Part shown: piece by piece, positions 37,570 to 51,664 of the stretch | Layout of the letters: each line of letters starts with the position of its first letter | Numbering within the stretch: position 1 is the stretch's first letter | Assembly: GCF_905475345.1 (NCBI RefSeq) | Contig: NC_066593.1 | Coordinates: 6,392,274-6,456,273, forward strand | DNA: 64,000 nt | Direction of reading: 5' to 3' | Source: Vespula vulgaris | Lineage: Eukaryota; Arthropoda; Insecta; Hymenoptera; Vespidae | Program-made: the position numbers and the translations under genes | Notes under the pieces: model-generated | What the model saw: only the letters and a program-made list of their open reading frames with translations | Databases searched by the model: none | What the model was told of the DNA's origin: nothing

Positions 37570-38145
37570 TTCTTACCGAATTGCTTTTCACACTACTATC
37601 CCTTTAAATCAAATCTCTTTCGGATTTACTTTTGAAAATACGATAGAGATAAACTTTGAATGTTACAAATATACAAAACGTAATAGGATATTTCGATTGA
37701 TCGTCAGAAAATGTTAACTTCGGTAACCCGTGGAAATTTTCCGAATTAAACGAATAATAGAACCGATGGAAATAGAAATAATTTTTCAATTGCCACCATA
37801 AATTTTCTTAACTTTATCTCGGCCATCAATAAAACATTTAAGCTCGATGTACGGGTTCGTACGTTAACCTTGCACTTGAGTTACATATGCTCGCCACGCA
37901 TCAATTGTAGTTTAACTTCGCGAAGTACGAAGACGTGCGTCATGAAACTGCAATTACCTGTTTCCGGCGCGGGGCAGATTCGACTTCGTCTCTTTCTATT
38001 TCTCTTCACGTACGTACACGACCGTGAACTACACGCAACCAATTCGATTCAACTCGATTTAATTCAATTCCCCCGACGACTTCAGTCGCGCGAAACAAAA
38101 CACAGCGGCCGAACGACTGCTCGAAGCCGTGTCGAGCAAGTTAAG

Positions 38146-38209
38146 TAAGAAGAAGAAGAAGAAGTAGAAGTAGAAGAAGAAGAAGAAAAAGAAGTAGAAG
38201 CAGAAGTAA

Positions 38210-38241
<32 letters not shown>

Positions 38242-38280
38242 GAAGTAGAAGAAGAAAAAAAAGAAAAAGAAGAAAGAGAA
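38146..38280. repeat. (AAG)n triplet repeat with TAG variants
   Basis: About 135 bp of GAA/AAG with scattered TAG and CAG units. It lies 0.6 kb from the (TTC)n run at 37.5 kb, which is its reverse complement. Confidence 0.9.
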
Positions 38281-40460
38281 GCTGAGAAAGGAGAGAAGAA
38301 CCAGGATCTGTCTCACGTCTACGATTAACTCAATGAGAGAGACAGAGAGAGAAAGAAAGATAAAAAGAGAAAGAGAAAGAGAGAGAGAGTAATCAGTCTC
38401 ATTGATCCGGCTCCGCGGTACATTGACTCGATGCACTTTCGTCTATACACGGTGTCTCGTCTTAAAATTGTCTAAAGTTTGTGCCTGAGAATCGAGGTAC
38501 CATTTTACGACGCTCCTAGCAATTCGATAGCTCGAATTTCTTTGGTGAAAGTTCTTAAGTATGTACTATCGGAAAGACTTAGAACCGTTACATTTAGCTT
38601 CGTCGTTCGAAATCGAACGGTTTTCGATATCGGAACTGAAGCTTTTGGTAGTTCTCATGAGGGAGAAACGACAAGCGTTGGGTACACTAAAACGTAATTC
38701 TTTTTAATGGAATAAAAAATGGTTTTATATACGAGCGATAGATCTTTGTACGAATGAATTTAATTAATTAATTAAGGTTAACGAGTAAAACTTTCGTTCG
38801 GCTCTGTGATTGGAATTGTCGGGAAAAAAGTTTGCGTTTTGAACATCTTTCAAGAGACACCCTATAGACACGAGGGAGTGTAAGACGGCAGCGTAACGTT
38901 ACGTAGTACCCACGTACCAAGGAGAGAATCGATGTAACGCTTTAATGCAGCAAGCGTGATGTGTTACGAGATATCGTACGACAGCCTCCGGATCGCGCGT
39001 TATTCGATTAACGATGGGGACGGAACGTACCAGATTCCGTATATGCACCACACGTTATGCGCATATGCATACGCTTATTACCGCGGTTTAAGTTAAATGG
39101 CTCGATACGCGGATCTATTTATGCAGTAGTAACGTGTACATATCAACCGAAGCACATTGTTACATATTAATTTTATACATTTTTTTCTGCCGATCAATAA
39201 AAATCAAGACGGGTCGATGGATCGATAAGAAAGATTTTCTATAATAATTTATATTTACAGAATCCTTTAAAAGATTCGCTTTATTTAAATGTCTTTTTAT
39301 TTAAGTATCTCTTTCGAACGGGATACCTTTGAGTTTTCTCACAGTCGTGAAAATTTTCGTCGATTAAATAAATGATATTAAATTAAGAGGGATCACATTC
39401 TTGGGATTCCGAATGTGACTTCCATTAATTTCGAGTGATTTTCGTTGGTCGAACATTTTATCGAGAATTATTCGTCGTATTTACTTATACGACGTTCGGT
39501 AAAAAAATCTTGTTAATTCGTGCTATTTTCTCTCTCGCTCTATCGCGCGCGCGCGCGCCTATTCCAAATCGATTTTTCATATTATCGTAGTTAAGCTTGG
39601 AGACGAGAGAGAACGTGACTTTCGGAGGAATCGTCCTGTTACTTTTTTATTATCGCCTTTTAACGCGAATGGAAACACTCGGAACTAATCAGGGGAGCCT
39701 CGCACGTCCGAAAAGTGACGTCCAATTAAGGAAGAGTCCCGAGAAAAGGGGAGCTATAGCTAGATTTATTTGAAAAATTCATTATCGAATGATTTCTAGA
39801 GTTGTAATCTCTGGGGGGATTCTCTGATTAGAAAGACTGTCGTTCGATGGAAGAATCCAAAGTAATTTGTAACTTTTGTCGGTTTCTTCCTTCTACCTTT
39901 TATGGTGTTCCTTGTATTTACGTATTTTCTTACTATTTCCTGCATTTTCTTTTTCCATTCCTTTCTAACGATTGACTTTCCAAGCTCAATAATTTTCTAT
40001 CTCTTTTTCTTTCTCTTTCTCTTTCTCTTTAGATTGGCTTTTGCAAAAACAAGTAAGAGTTTTTCCTCGAATCACTAAATTGAAGCCATTTAAATCGTAG
40101 ATTCGATGCTTTCGTATAACGACCACTCTTTATCTAAATTGTAAGTTTCGAGATAATGCTCTAAGGTGTTTGTCTTTCTATAGAAGTTATTCTCTAATGT
40201 CGTGTTCAAGAGAAACCATCGTCTCACGCTCGATAAAGTAAGTGCACGGATAGCGAAAAAAAAAGTGGATGGAATAAGAAAAAAGAGCAACAACAAAATT
40301 GAAAATAAAAGGAAAAAGAGAAACTAAAATGAAATTCGAGATAGAGGCAAACCTCGTTCGGGAGATAAATTAAGATATTTCCACCTATTTAATTCTATCG
40401 TGGCGTTTATTATTTATGTCAGATGCGGAAACGTTTGCTTGAAGTACAGCGGGTCGTGAA

Positions 40461-40499
<39 letters not shown>
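40461..40499. repeat. (CT)n microsatellite
   Basis: A near-pure CT run. Confidence 0.9.
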
Positions 40500-40500
<1 letters not shown>

Positions 40501-40642
40501 CTATTTCAGTCTTCTACGTAAGCTCGATTTCACGGAACTTCCATTTCGTACTCCCCTCCCACTTGTTATTATTCTCTCCTCACTCTCCGTTCTCCTCTTC
40601 CAACTTCTTCTCTCATCCATCGAGATAAACTTTACCTTCCTT

Positions 40643-40645
<3 letters not shown>

Positions 40646-40702
<57 letters not shown>
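40646..40702. repeat. (CT)n microsatellite
   Basis: A pure CT run of about 55 bp in a pyrimidine-rich segment spanning about 40.45-40.83 kb. Confidence 0.9.
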
Positions 40703-40703
<1 letters not shown>

Positions 40704-40928
40704 TCTTGCTTTCTCGTCATTTTGTTTTCCATCTTCCATTTCCCTCTTATACCTTTTTTCTTCTTTGTTTTCTTTTTTACTTCTACTTCTTCTCCCTCCC
40801 ATCCTCTTTTTTCTCTCTAACTATCTCTCTCCGTAGCAGAATCGATACAATTAGTCGGAGTTCATCATGGAGTTTACGAAATAAATTGCAAACAGAAGTC
40901 ATCGCATAAACTTTTTCCTTGGCGTTTC

Positions 40929-40962
40929 CTTCTTCTTCTTCTTCTTCTTCTTCTTCTTCTTC
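40929..40962. repeat. (TTC)n triplet repeat
   Basis: About 11 TTC units. Confidence 0.9.
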
Positions 40963-41811
40963 GTTCGTTCCCTTTTTCTTCCTCTCATTTTATTTATGCG
41001 TCTTATCGAAAGTACGTAGAGTGCATTATTGCTATGTCGCATAAGAACTCGATTGTAAAACGTCCATAGATTATTTTTGATAAGTTGAACGAGATATCCA
41101 AATGGGATAAGGGGATTTTCATCACTATCGTAAACCCTAATGGAAAATCTTCTCAGTGAACTTCAAACTTTGATAATCGAGAAGAATTCAAAGTAGTTAT
41201 TTTTGATGTTATCTTATTTGAAGGGAAAGGTTTGTGTCATTAGAAAAAGTTATGGTTAGCGAACGTTTGATAAAAGAAAGATGTAATTAAAAATTGATCG
41301 ATGAAAATATAATCTTTAAAGTTGTGCCATGGAAACATAAAATAAAAGGAAAATGTTTTAAGGGCTTTTCGTATAATTTCCTTCTCGATATAAATTTTAG
41401 TTCTATGCTTTAGAAGAGAATAACGCATTGTGATTTACGCGGCGAGATATATCGCGTTTAGTGGTAAACCGAAGGAAGTTCTTCAGGTGGCTAGGCATCT
41501 TCAATTACTTCGTCCCGTGTTCTCCCAACGCAAGTAAAATCTTACAGCGTTATCATCCAAGATAGGATTTCCAGGATTCTTACCTCGTCTTCTTCTTCAC
41601 TATGTTTTCCTTCTTATCGTCGATCGTTTTTATCGAACGTCCGCAGAGACCAATTTTGAGAGCTCTACCATAAACGACCTTCTCCGGAATGTTTTTATTC
41701 ACCCAGTGATAACTCTCTATCTTTAATAAATATCTTTTAATTCTTTATGAGCTTAATAAAAACGTATTATTTGATTACATTTCATTTCATTACATTTCAC
41801 TTTATTTCGTT

Positions 41812-41855
41812 TTATTCGATTTTATTTTATTTTATTTTATTTTATTTTATTTTTC
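41812..41855. repeat. (TTTTA)n pentamer repeat
   Basis: About eight ATTTT units following looser CATTTCATTA-type repeats. Confidence 0.9.
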
Positions 41856-43411
41856 AAGCGACGTAGACGTATTGTGTTATAAGTGTGCTATCGTTCCAAT
41901 GAAAATAAAATACTGAGAGTATAAAGCAGCATGCATTTATTGTATAGTCAGTGAGGTTTTTTTTTCTTTTTCTTATCGCATGTATGTGTAGTCATTCGAA
42001 CGTAAAGTAAGGATCATATCAGGTATTGGTTGAGGTAAACAATAAAAATAAAAAAAGTGGACGTTGGTAGTATAAAAATACCATATTGTAATACACACAC
42101 ACACACACGTACATATATACATATATACATATATATATAGGTTATCTAGATACTCTCGTATACGTACACGTGGCTTTACGTTCAACAATTGAATCGTGCG
42201 CGTGCGCGTGCGTATGTGGGCACTTACATACACGTTTTATGCTTCAAGTCGTAACTTAGATAACATCAATGTGCAAAATTCCCCCTCTCGAGTTATCGCT
42301 CAGGGAAATCCTCTTTGCAAGTATTTCTCGTGGATACGCGACACCTGTTTCGACTTACCGATATAAATCCCATAGAGCCGAAAGATATCATTTCCCATCT
42401 TGTATTCGCAAATCTTTCGTCGTCTTTGTACTACTGTCTATGCATAACGCGTCTGGGTGATAGTGTATATGCCTGTGTGTGCGTTTATGTGTATGTGCGC
42501 ACGCGCGCATAAACAAATAATAAAATATGCAAGACCATATCGACAATTCCATTTCGTCTAGTTCTATTCCCTTTCGAGTTTCTCTTTCTCTCTTTTCTTT
42601 ACCCTCTTTTTTCTCTCTCTTTCTTTCCAACAGAATGCCTTTTCACATTATTCTCCTCAACGTCGACAATTCTTACGGAAGCCGAATCGATTGTCGATTC
42701 GTACTTTTCGATATTATCCCTCCCGAGTTCGAGTTCTATCGTGCGAAAAAGATTAACGCCACTGATATAAATTACTTTTATTCGAGGCCTTATACCGCTT
42801 CGAACACGGTGTCGAGTACACTTACTTTTACTTACTTTTTCTTCGAACAAAACAAGTAACTTTAGTATCGAGTAAAAAAATTTAGTACAAGTTTGATTGC
42901 AAGTCGAGAGTAATTAATGAAGACCTAATAAGATTCGTGTGGTACCAAAGTGGTATAGTTTCAATTTTCAATATTTTATTTTAATACGAATTATTCGATT
43001 TAAAAAAAAGAAAGGAAAGAAAAACAGAGGTAGAAAATGTTAAACGGGAAAAATCCTAATGGATCTTATTCCTGGTGCTTTGTGTTTATTTTCGTTGTTA
43101 TTAACAGTGTAATTTAATTGAATCCTCGAGGCATTCGAGTCTTTTTTTTTTTTGTTTCTTAACGTGGAAAGTGAATAGGAAGATGTGAATTCGCGTCCGA
43201 GTGACACGAGAAACGCGTTTGAGCAAACATGCAAACGAACAAAAAGGTAGCTAGTGGACACAAGCTAGGGGCACGAGCTAGCGACGGTCACGTAATTATC
43301 CGGAGGTCCGACCGTTTGTTCCTTCCACGCTTACATGAGTTCGAGAGAGACCGGTCTGCGCGATGTGTGTGGTAGAATAACAGCGCCGGTTTCCGTAACC
43401 GGTACTCACAA

Positions 43412-43865
43412 TGAAGCGCGTTACCACGAGCGTCGACGAGTACTATTGCAATGTTCTTCGTTAGCGTTCTCCTACGATACGAAGAATTTTCTTGATGCAA
43501 ACTGAAAATTCGTGGAAATTATAAAAAAAGAGGGGGAGAGAGAAAATGCAGAAAAGCAGAACAGCTGATTCTTTTGTTAGTCCACGATAGTCCAATATCT
43601 TTTCCTTTTTCTTTCTTCTCTCAGTATCTTTTTCCTTTTGAAATTATCGATAGATAGAGACATGGCTTTGTTATTACGTTATTCTTCTACGATATGAAGA
43701 ATCTTCTTGAGAAATTGTGGAAAATAAAGTAAATGCATTAAAGCGGAATAGCTGACATTTTGTTTTCGACGACAGTCTAATATACATCCTCTTTCTTTCT
43801 CCTCTTCGTTTGTTTTGAAATTATAGATGGACACGACTTCGTTACCACGGTACTCGAAGCATTTG
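43412..43865. repeat. Diverged tandem duplication, period about 210-240 bp
   Basis: Ordered blocks recur: CTACGATACGAAGAATTTTC (43471) and CTACGATATGAAGAATCTTC (43688); AGCAGAACAGCTGATTCTTT (43556) and AGCGGAATAGCTGACATTTT (43741); GTTACCACGAGCGTC and GTTACCACGGTACTC at the outer ends. There are two full copies and a partial third boundary. It is not coding in any consistent frame. Confidence 0.75.
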
Positions 43866-45373
43866 AAAGGTTAATTCATTCAAGGTCAAAGTTAGCTACG
43901 TCTCTACAATTAAAGCGTATCGGCGTCCATTGGAAAAATTATCTCTCACGTGTTTGCTCGCGTAATTGTCGGGATCGAACGATACCTTGTCATGCTCTGC
44001 CGTTCGAAAAGTCTGGTTCTAGCGTTTGCGATAAAAATTACCACGACTGACCAGAGCAACCGGTTTCTCCTTACGTATCAATGTAAATATCTATGTGCGT
44101 AGATTATATGTATATCTTTCTAAGTATATGTATGTATGCATATAAGTTAGAATACTCGCATGGTCGAACGGTCTCTTCTATTAACACATACGCCAAGACC
44201 AGGCAAACGAGAAAAATTCAACTGCGAGCATTTCCAGACGTAAAAGAAATATAAATGATAACTTTTACGTAGTAGAGATATCATTTTACGTTATTTTATT
44301 CCTCTCGAAGCGTGTTACAAGTAGGACGTTCGCGTTCGATCGAATTGGAACTCTCGGCGATCTTGAGACGAAGGCTTCGAAAGGAAACGGGAAAAGGGAG
44401 TTTCAATTTTCACGATATAAAATTTACAAAGTGGGTCGTCACTTTTTGTCTCGCTTATTCCAAGGCGAATATCTCCCTCTCTCTTTCTTTCTTTCTCTTT
44501 CTCTATTCCTTTTTACCAAGAGACTGGAAGATCTCTCATGACACACGGGTTGTAACGCTTCTACAGATGCCATTCTAGCTTTGAAACAATGCAGTCTCAG
44601 TTTTCTGTATTTTTCTCTATTTCTCTCTTTTAAGATACAGAAAAATTCGATCGAACTTACACTTTCGTATTCTTTCTCATCGTCGCTTTTGCACGGTTCA
44701 ATGGTGCGTTTCAGTGAACAGGCCGCTTACCAGACCAGACTTACTTGTAAATGGCACACAATTCGTGGAGGACCAGGAAAAAGAGAGAGAAAGATAGATA
44801 GATAAATAAAGAGAGAGAGGGAGAGTTAGACTAGTCTCGTAAAAAAAGTAGGAAACCTATAAAAGGAAGACGTTGTTGGAATTTTCAAGATATCCTGCTT
44901 TTCTAAATTCCGTGAATTCGACAATAATTCGATCGAAACGTAATATCCATTTAAAGTAAAAAATTTCTACCGATAAAGTCACTGACGATTTATTCTTTAG
45001 ACGCCTTTTATTCGTCTTCTATTCGTCTCTTTTTAGAATTCTATAAAAAGCGTATCCCCTTTGTTTCATTGTCATATATAACGTTTATACGGGATTTGTT
45101 GTATTACTTATTTATTAATAACGTAACGAAAAAGGGAGAAATAACAAAGGCGTTATGAATTCGAATTTTGTATATTGGCGATTGGAATTTATACTCGAAG
45201 GAGTACGGATTTTAATCTTTGTTTCCACTAGAATGATTCATCTATGTTATTAGCGTGGATATCTACTCTAAGACGTGGGTGTTCTTGTTCCGCATCTCGA
45301 GTCATTTGTAAGGCTTATAGTGCAGTTGAGTTGAGGAAACTAGAGTACGAGAGGGAAAGAGAGAGAACTAGAG

Positions 45374-45375
<2 letters not shown>

Positions 45376-45416
<41 letters not shown>
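45376..45416. repeat. (GA)n microsatellite
   Basis: A pure GA run. A second, shorter GA run lies at about 45548-45572. Confidence 0.9.
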
Positions 45417-45420
<4 letters not shown>

Positions 45421-46693
45421 AATAGATCGATGGATGGATAGGTGGATAGGTGGATCTTGCAAAAAGAAAAAGAAGAAATGAGGAAAAGAGGAAGAAATGC
45501 GATGAAGGAAAAAGGAAGTCGAGTCGAAGAAAAAGTAGAGTTAGAAAGAGAGAGAGAGAGAGAGAGAGAGAACTCGAAAAGAAGGTGAAATAGATTTTGC
45601 GTGTGTGTATGTATTGCTTCTACGTGTCGTTTCCGTAGATGCAGAAATATGTATATGTATTAGTGAAAAAGGAAAGGAGGAGAGAAGCAGAGAAAGATAT
45701 CGCAGTCGGATGCAGGCATCGCGCTTTTAACGAAAGCCCAGATGTGTTTGGCGTCCATGGAACTGCCTTGATTTACATTGAATCCCGTCCATCCTTTTCC
45801 TACCGAATGTTACGTATCGACGTAAGTACTACATCTACCTTTATCGTTTGCTCTCTTTTTCTTTTTAACTCTTCGAAAGGTCACATGTATTAATGTATTA
45901 CGTTAGCAAAGATAAAACGAAAGTATGATTTAAATGCTCTATGTATCAACGATTTCTATTTATTTTATTTGTCATTTCTTTTTCTTTTTTTTTTTCGTTC
46001 GTAATCTTTTACTTTCTTTTTCTCTTTTCTTCCTCGATCTTTCTCTTCGATCAACGAGATATCACAAAAGAAAATTTCTCGTATAGGAAGATTTCCTCTT
46101 TTTCTTTTTTTTTTCTCTCTAATCCATCTCACTATTTATGCTCGGCAACGCTTAGAATCGATCGGTTTATCTTAAGAAATCGGATTACTTTCTGTGTACC
46201 TAGACGTTTGTTGTTTGAATTGAAGCGTCGATTACCCGTTAGACGTTGCTAAATGCTCCGTGAAATTTTCCGTTTCCCTTTGATATCGAACGTAACTCGT
46301 CGTACTAGGTAACTTCCTCGGATAAAGTATTTTCTCTTGGGAGGAGAATAAGGGAGAGTTGGAGAAATTGACCGGATTAACGATATATACCTATCTATTT
46401 ACTTCGGTCAAGTCGCAGAGAACGAAAACCCTATTATTTCTCGTTGCTTTTCTTATCTTTGGCTTTACGTACATGTAGTTGAATGAGCGAGTGAGTGAGT
46501 GAGTAAGTACGTGTTTCTCGACGAAAGGAAATTTTTCACAATTGACGATGTTAATCGAATTTCTTGCTTTCATCGTCTATCTGGCTGACTCAACTCTTTT
46601 TCTTTAAGCTTTTTTTTCATTTCTTTTCTTTTTTTTTTCTTTTTACTATTGGTGTTCGTCTCTCTTAATTCATCTCTCGTCGAAAGAAAAATA

Positions 46694-46698
<5 letters not shown>

Positions 46699-46750
<52 letters not shown>
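46699..46750. repeat. (GA)n microsatellite
   Basis: A pure GA run of about 50 bp. Confidence 0.9.
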
Positions 46751-46754
<4 letters not shown>

Positions 46755-47110
46755 AAGTAAAAAGAATTGAAGCGACGATAGTATTCTAGGCTGGACGCGA
46801 ATCAACGAATGGTTCGTTTTGTTCGCGAACTGAATCCAGTCAGGTATATGCGAGAAATATCGTTATATATCCGGTGATATCCTCGGAAAGTATATTTCGA
46901 AGATTTACGTGGAAATCTGGTTTGTATCTGCCAACCGATGGAAAAGCGAGCTCGCCAGTGGACGAGTAATTCGGTGTACACGGCTAGAAAAGTCTGTTTC
47001 GTTGGGATTTCCATCAAGGCTTTCCATTGAAATGTATGAGGCTGTTTGTATACGCGAGTAAAGTTCCAACATGGCGAGGACGCGAATCTTGCGCTAGATA
47101 TCCTTCTTTC

Positions 47111-47141
<31 letters not shown>

Positions 47142-50100
47142 ATGGATAATTTATGAGCCAAGTTCGCTTTTCGTACGTAATAAGTTCGGGATGAGTGCGA
47201 TTTTGTTTTCTTAACTTGTTGGGATCAGTTTTCTGTCTCTTCTTAAACCGGAGTTTAAATGTGTTAAATGGATTATAAATTAGGATAAATTATATCTCCA
47301 ACGATTTGTACGGTGCGAATACGGCAAACATACCCGAGTATATGTCAAAAAGACGAAAAGAAGAGAAAAATTGTTGGATGGATAGAAAGAGAGAGAGAGA
47401 GAGAGAATAAAAGAGTGAGAGAGAACAAAAAGAAAGCCGCGATTTTCTGTTGAAAGCAACGAAGTGTTCTGATACGATGGATGGAAAAATGATATTTTCT
47501 GTAGCGAGTATGGAATTGTATTTTATGATAAAGCCAACGGTAGCGCGAATCCGGCTTCCGAGACGCGTTAAACGATCCTTACTTTCGTGATTTGTCTGCG
47601 GGCAAGGCAACGACTCGGAACGCGAAGAAAAATATTACACCTAGCGAACATTTCATAACGGACTAGTAATATTTCATCTTTTCTTTTAAAAACGATATTC
47701 AACGATTTATCTTAATGCGTATTTTACCTAGCTATACATATGTATGTATTTATACGTACGAGATGGAATATTTTATTAAATATGGATGAGCGTTTTCTTC
47801 CGAATATCGTTCTGCAAAATTTCATGGGAAAATGATTATGCTTTGTCTAATTCGATGAATGGTCTTGCTTTTTATAAAAAATTATATTGCTCGATAATAC
47901 GTGGATGAGTATTTGTTTCGATGGTTTGAAAAGCGTGTCGAAAGCGTCGTATTTCACGATGATAATCGAGTTCTCTCTTTCTCTCCCTTTCTCTCTGTCT
48001 CTTTCTTGCTTTTTCTCTTTTGAATTCGAATACTCAATTGATGATACATTACGATCACGTGCACGCCAATACGATGGAAAAAGAATAATGAATTATAATC
48101 CTATAATTTGCAGAAGATTATTTCGTAAAATTTCCAAGTTTCGGAATGTTTTGTTCGTACGTATAGAAATTTTCGAAAGAAAATAAAACAACGAGGGAAA
48201 ACAAGGATGTAACGTTTGTTACGTCGAGTAACGGAGTTGCGTGATGCGCGATTTGTATGTGGGAAATGTAATTTATTGGGAGAATGTCGAATAGTATTGC
48301 GTCTAGGAATGGCTGCCTATTCATAGAACCGAAGATGCCTTTGCAGCAAATACCATTCTAGTGGATGGTACTGCGAACGATGTTTCTCGATGGACGTGGT
48401 CAATAACATTTATAGTAGATGCAACCCTTCGAAATACTTTCGTAACAATCTCATATCCCTAGTATCTAGTATCGTTTTATCTCTAGGAAATTGGTTCTAC
48501 CGAAAAGTGGTCGAGCTTAGTTTCCTTTCAGCAGTCGTTCGTAATCTTTGATCTCGAGCTTTGATCTGTATATACAGAGAAAAACGTATCGATATTTATT
48601 GATATCATGCTATCGATCTACGTTATTTACTATATCTTCTACAGGAGTAATAACGATTCAAATCATATATACACAAAACTTTGTACTTTAAAAACTTGAA
48701 AGAATCGCAAGAGACCGATTAAAAAAAAAAAACGTTGGCTTTAGTCGATCGGGATGAATTAGATTCGGGTGAATGGGTTCTCGATGTAGCCCCATTGAAA
48801 GGAGATTAAGTTGGATAAGGGATAACCAACGATTAGTTTGACTTTCAAATTTCGGATAAGACCTGATTACACATTCTTTCTCATCGATAGATTAACGTTA
48901 GACGATCTTACATCGAGTTCGATCCATTTTGATATTTTATTGGTTACTTTTAGGCTGCATCTTCTATGACGATTATTTTACTCAAAAGAATATATGAGCG
49001 TATGCGCATTTGCGTCGTTTGGTTGATTGGTTCTTCGTCGATCTGCTCGTTGACGATTGGTCAATAATGAACGTATAGTTTCATGATTAGTTGCTTGATA
49101 TAATATTTATTGAAATGATTTATTAGTAGGCATAAAGTCACCGAATGGTCGAGAAATGTATATGTATATTAAACCTATTTTTCGATGAAATCTCAGTCAG
49201 CATTCGATGATCATGTTGAATACATAATTTTGGGTTTTCTATGGAGAACGTCGATCATGATACGGCTTCTATGTCGTTATTAAATGTATCTGCTTTTGAC
49301 GTGCGGCTTACCCGCGAACGATACGCGAAACTTGTATAATATTTCCATGATCGAGCGATTCAGTCGTCAATGATGAGCTCGTAACGGATACGTTATTCAA
49401 TAGGATCGTTCGTGTATTTCGTCGACATCGTTATTACTCATTGATATTTTATTATAATAGATAATATTTCTGTATTACTTTTTTAATCTTGCGTATTTTT
49501 TATCGCTATTATAAATCATATTTTTTTCTTTTTTCTTCTTCTCTTTTCAATCTTTTTTTTTCGAATCTTTATATTTTATAGCGCATAAATGTTTCGTACC
49601 AAGGTGATAAAGAAGATTTTAGATTTCTTTGTACGGTGTAAAAATAGTTATTCGATTTCTATAAATGACTGTATATTGGATGCTGCATCGACATACAAAC
49701 ACACGCATACATACACATTCGTAGTGAGCGTGTACAGTTGCACGCATGCGATGTTCATCTTCCTTTTTTACGATTACATTTTGTCGTATCCATCTTCCTT
49801 GCAGGCAGGCTTAAAGTTTCCTTCGTCCTATCATTTCTCAAGATCAGCGATCCGTGCTTTTATTTGAAACACGTAGAACCTTGGTATTTTTCAGTAGCGC
49901 CTGTTTCTGTACTTCGAGTTTACTCCTACTGACGTTTTGTTAACATCGAAAGCCGAACGTATTTATACTCGTTCACCTATCATTCATAAAAAAATGTCGT
50001 TCATACAATGCAAACAGATGTTGTCGATGTGTAATGTTATAATTAACATATTGATCGTCGATTCAACATTATATCATTGTTATGCTGATCAAACCTCTTT

Positions 50101-51303
50101 CGTTACATTTTCGATAGAGATAAATTTTTATAATTGACAATTACATTCTGATTAATGTTTATAAATTATGTTGAACGTTTTGAAATAAATCAAGACTATC
50201 GTAGAACGAACAGAGTAATAATATCTCTCGGAAGCGAGTGAAATTTGTGAAAGTATCGAGTATAGAGATCAATTCAATGCGGGAGTTGGAAATAGGGGAA
50301 AAAGAAACGATTCTTGTCTCTTTTTAACGAAACGAATATTACTTGGTTGAAACAATTCATAATTATAAACAAACACTCAAGAAAATAATCGTAGACAGAC
50401 GATGTTTGGTCGTCGCAAAGCCTCCATTGTAGAAAGACGGAGTGCAAGGCTAATGACGTTTAAATACAACGTCGGAAGATTTCGGACGTAGTTTTCACGT
50501 TAGTTTTGTCTTTTCGTTGCTGTTGTTCGTTACTTTTTCTTCCGACTCACAATCAGCTGGAGTTTACTCTTGTCTTGCCTAGAAACGCAACCTATTGTTA
50601 CGCTGTTTATTTTTAAATCGTGCCAATTATAATATCAAAATTATTTATTCGTCGTTTGATCTTACAAAGCGTTTTTTAGTTTTTAATCGATCAAGTTGCT
50701 CGCACGTTTGTACGTTGCATTATCTTTTAACGTTGTTATCAGAGAATTGTTTATATTTTGAAAAAATCGATTTACAATTAATTATTAAAACTATTTTGAT
50801 AGATTTGTAAAAAAGTCAAAAGGAACATTATTTTGATACTGCTGGATATAATATTTTGAAAATATATCACGAGAATTTATGTAAATCGTGAAGATTTTAC
50901 CATCGATTTATAATCAACGCTTAACTTTCTACTGAACGATTAAATAATTATCTTCTCTCTCTCTCTCTCTTTCTTTCTTTTAACTCGAAGCAGTAGGTAT
51001 TTTATAAACAAAGTGCAAAGGGATATACTATAGCAAGAATTTTAACGAAAGTGCGAAGCTCAAAGTGATAACGAGATCGGTGTTACTGCAACAGCTGAAG
51101 ATAAAGATGAAAGAGAAACGTTGTGAATATGAAAAAGGAATAACTCGTTACTATCGATAAGAGCGAGAGAGAAAGGAATAGCGAGAGAGAGAGAGAGAGT
51201 GGGAGGCTATCGTTCTACTAACCACGTCTAGATATAAAAAAAACGAACGAGAAGAACGACAGAGCTTGAGTTTTCTAAAGAGACAACGATGAAGAAGTGA
51301 AAG

Positions 51304-51309
<6 letters not shown>

Positions 51310-51344
<35 letters not shown>
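51310..51344. repeat. (GA)n microsatellite
   Basis: A pure GA run, facing a CT run about 250 bp downstream. Confidence 0.9.
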
Positions 51345-51346
<2 letters not shown>

Positions 51347-51597
51347 ATCATTTGCGATAATTTGACTTTTAGATCGATTTGAACTCGCACGTACGATCGA
51401 AGAGAGAAAGAGAGAAGTTTTCTTTTCCTTCTGTCCGACTTTTCCTCCATCGAGGCCTAAAGTCTAGAGTGACCGACAGTGGTCATGTTCGTAAACTCGA
51501 TCTCTCGGACCTACATATATTCATAAAGGACACAAAGCCGCAAATGCATTTATTCATAAAGAACATGGAGACGTAAGTGTGACCACGGTTTACTCTT

Positions 51598-51598
51598 T

Positions 51599-51659
<61 letters not shown>

Positions 51660-51664
51660 CTCTC
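51598..51664. repeat. (CT)n microsatellite
   Basis: CT repeats with a few TTT interruptions. Complementary to the GA run at 51310. Confidence 0.9.
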
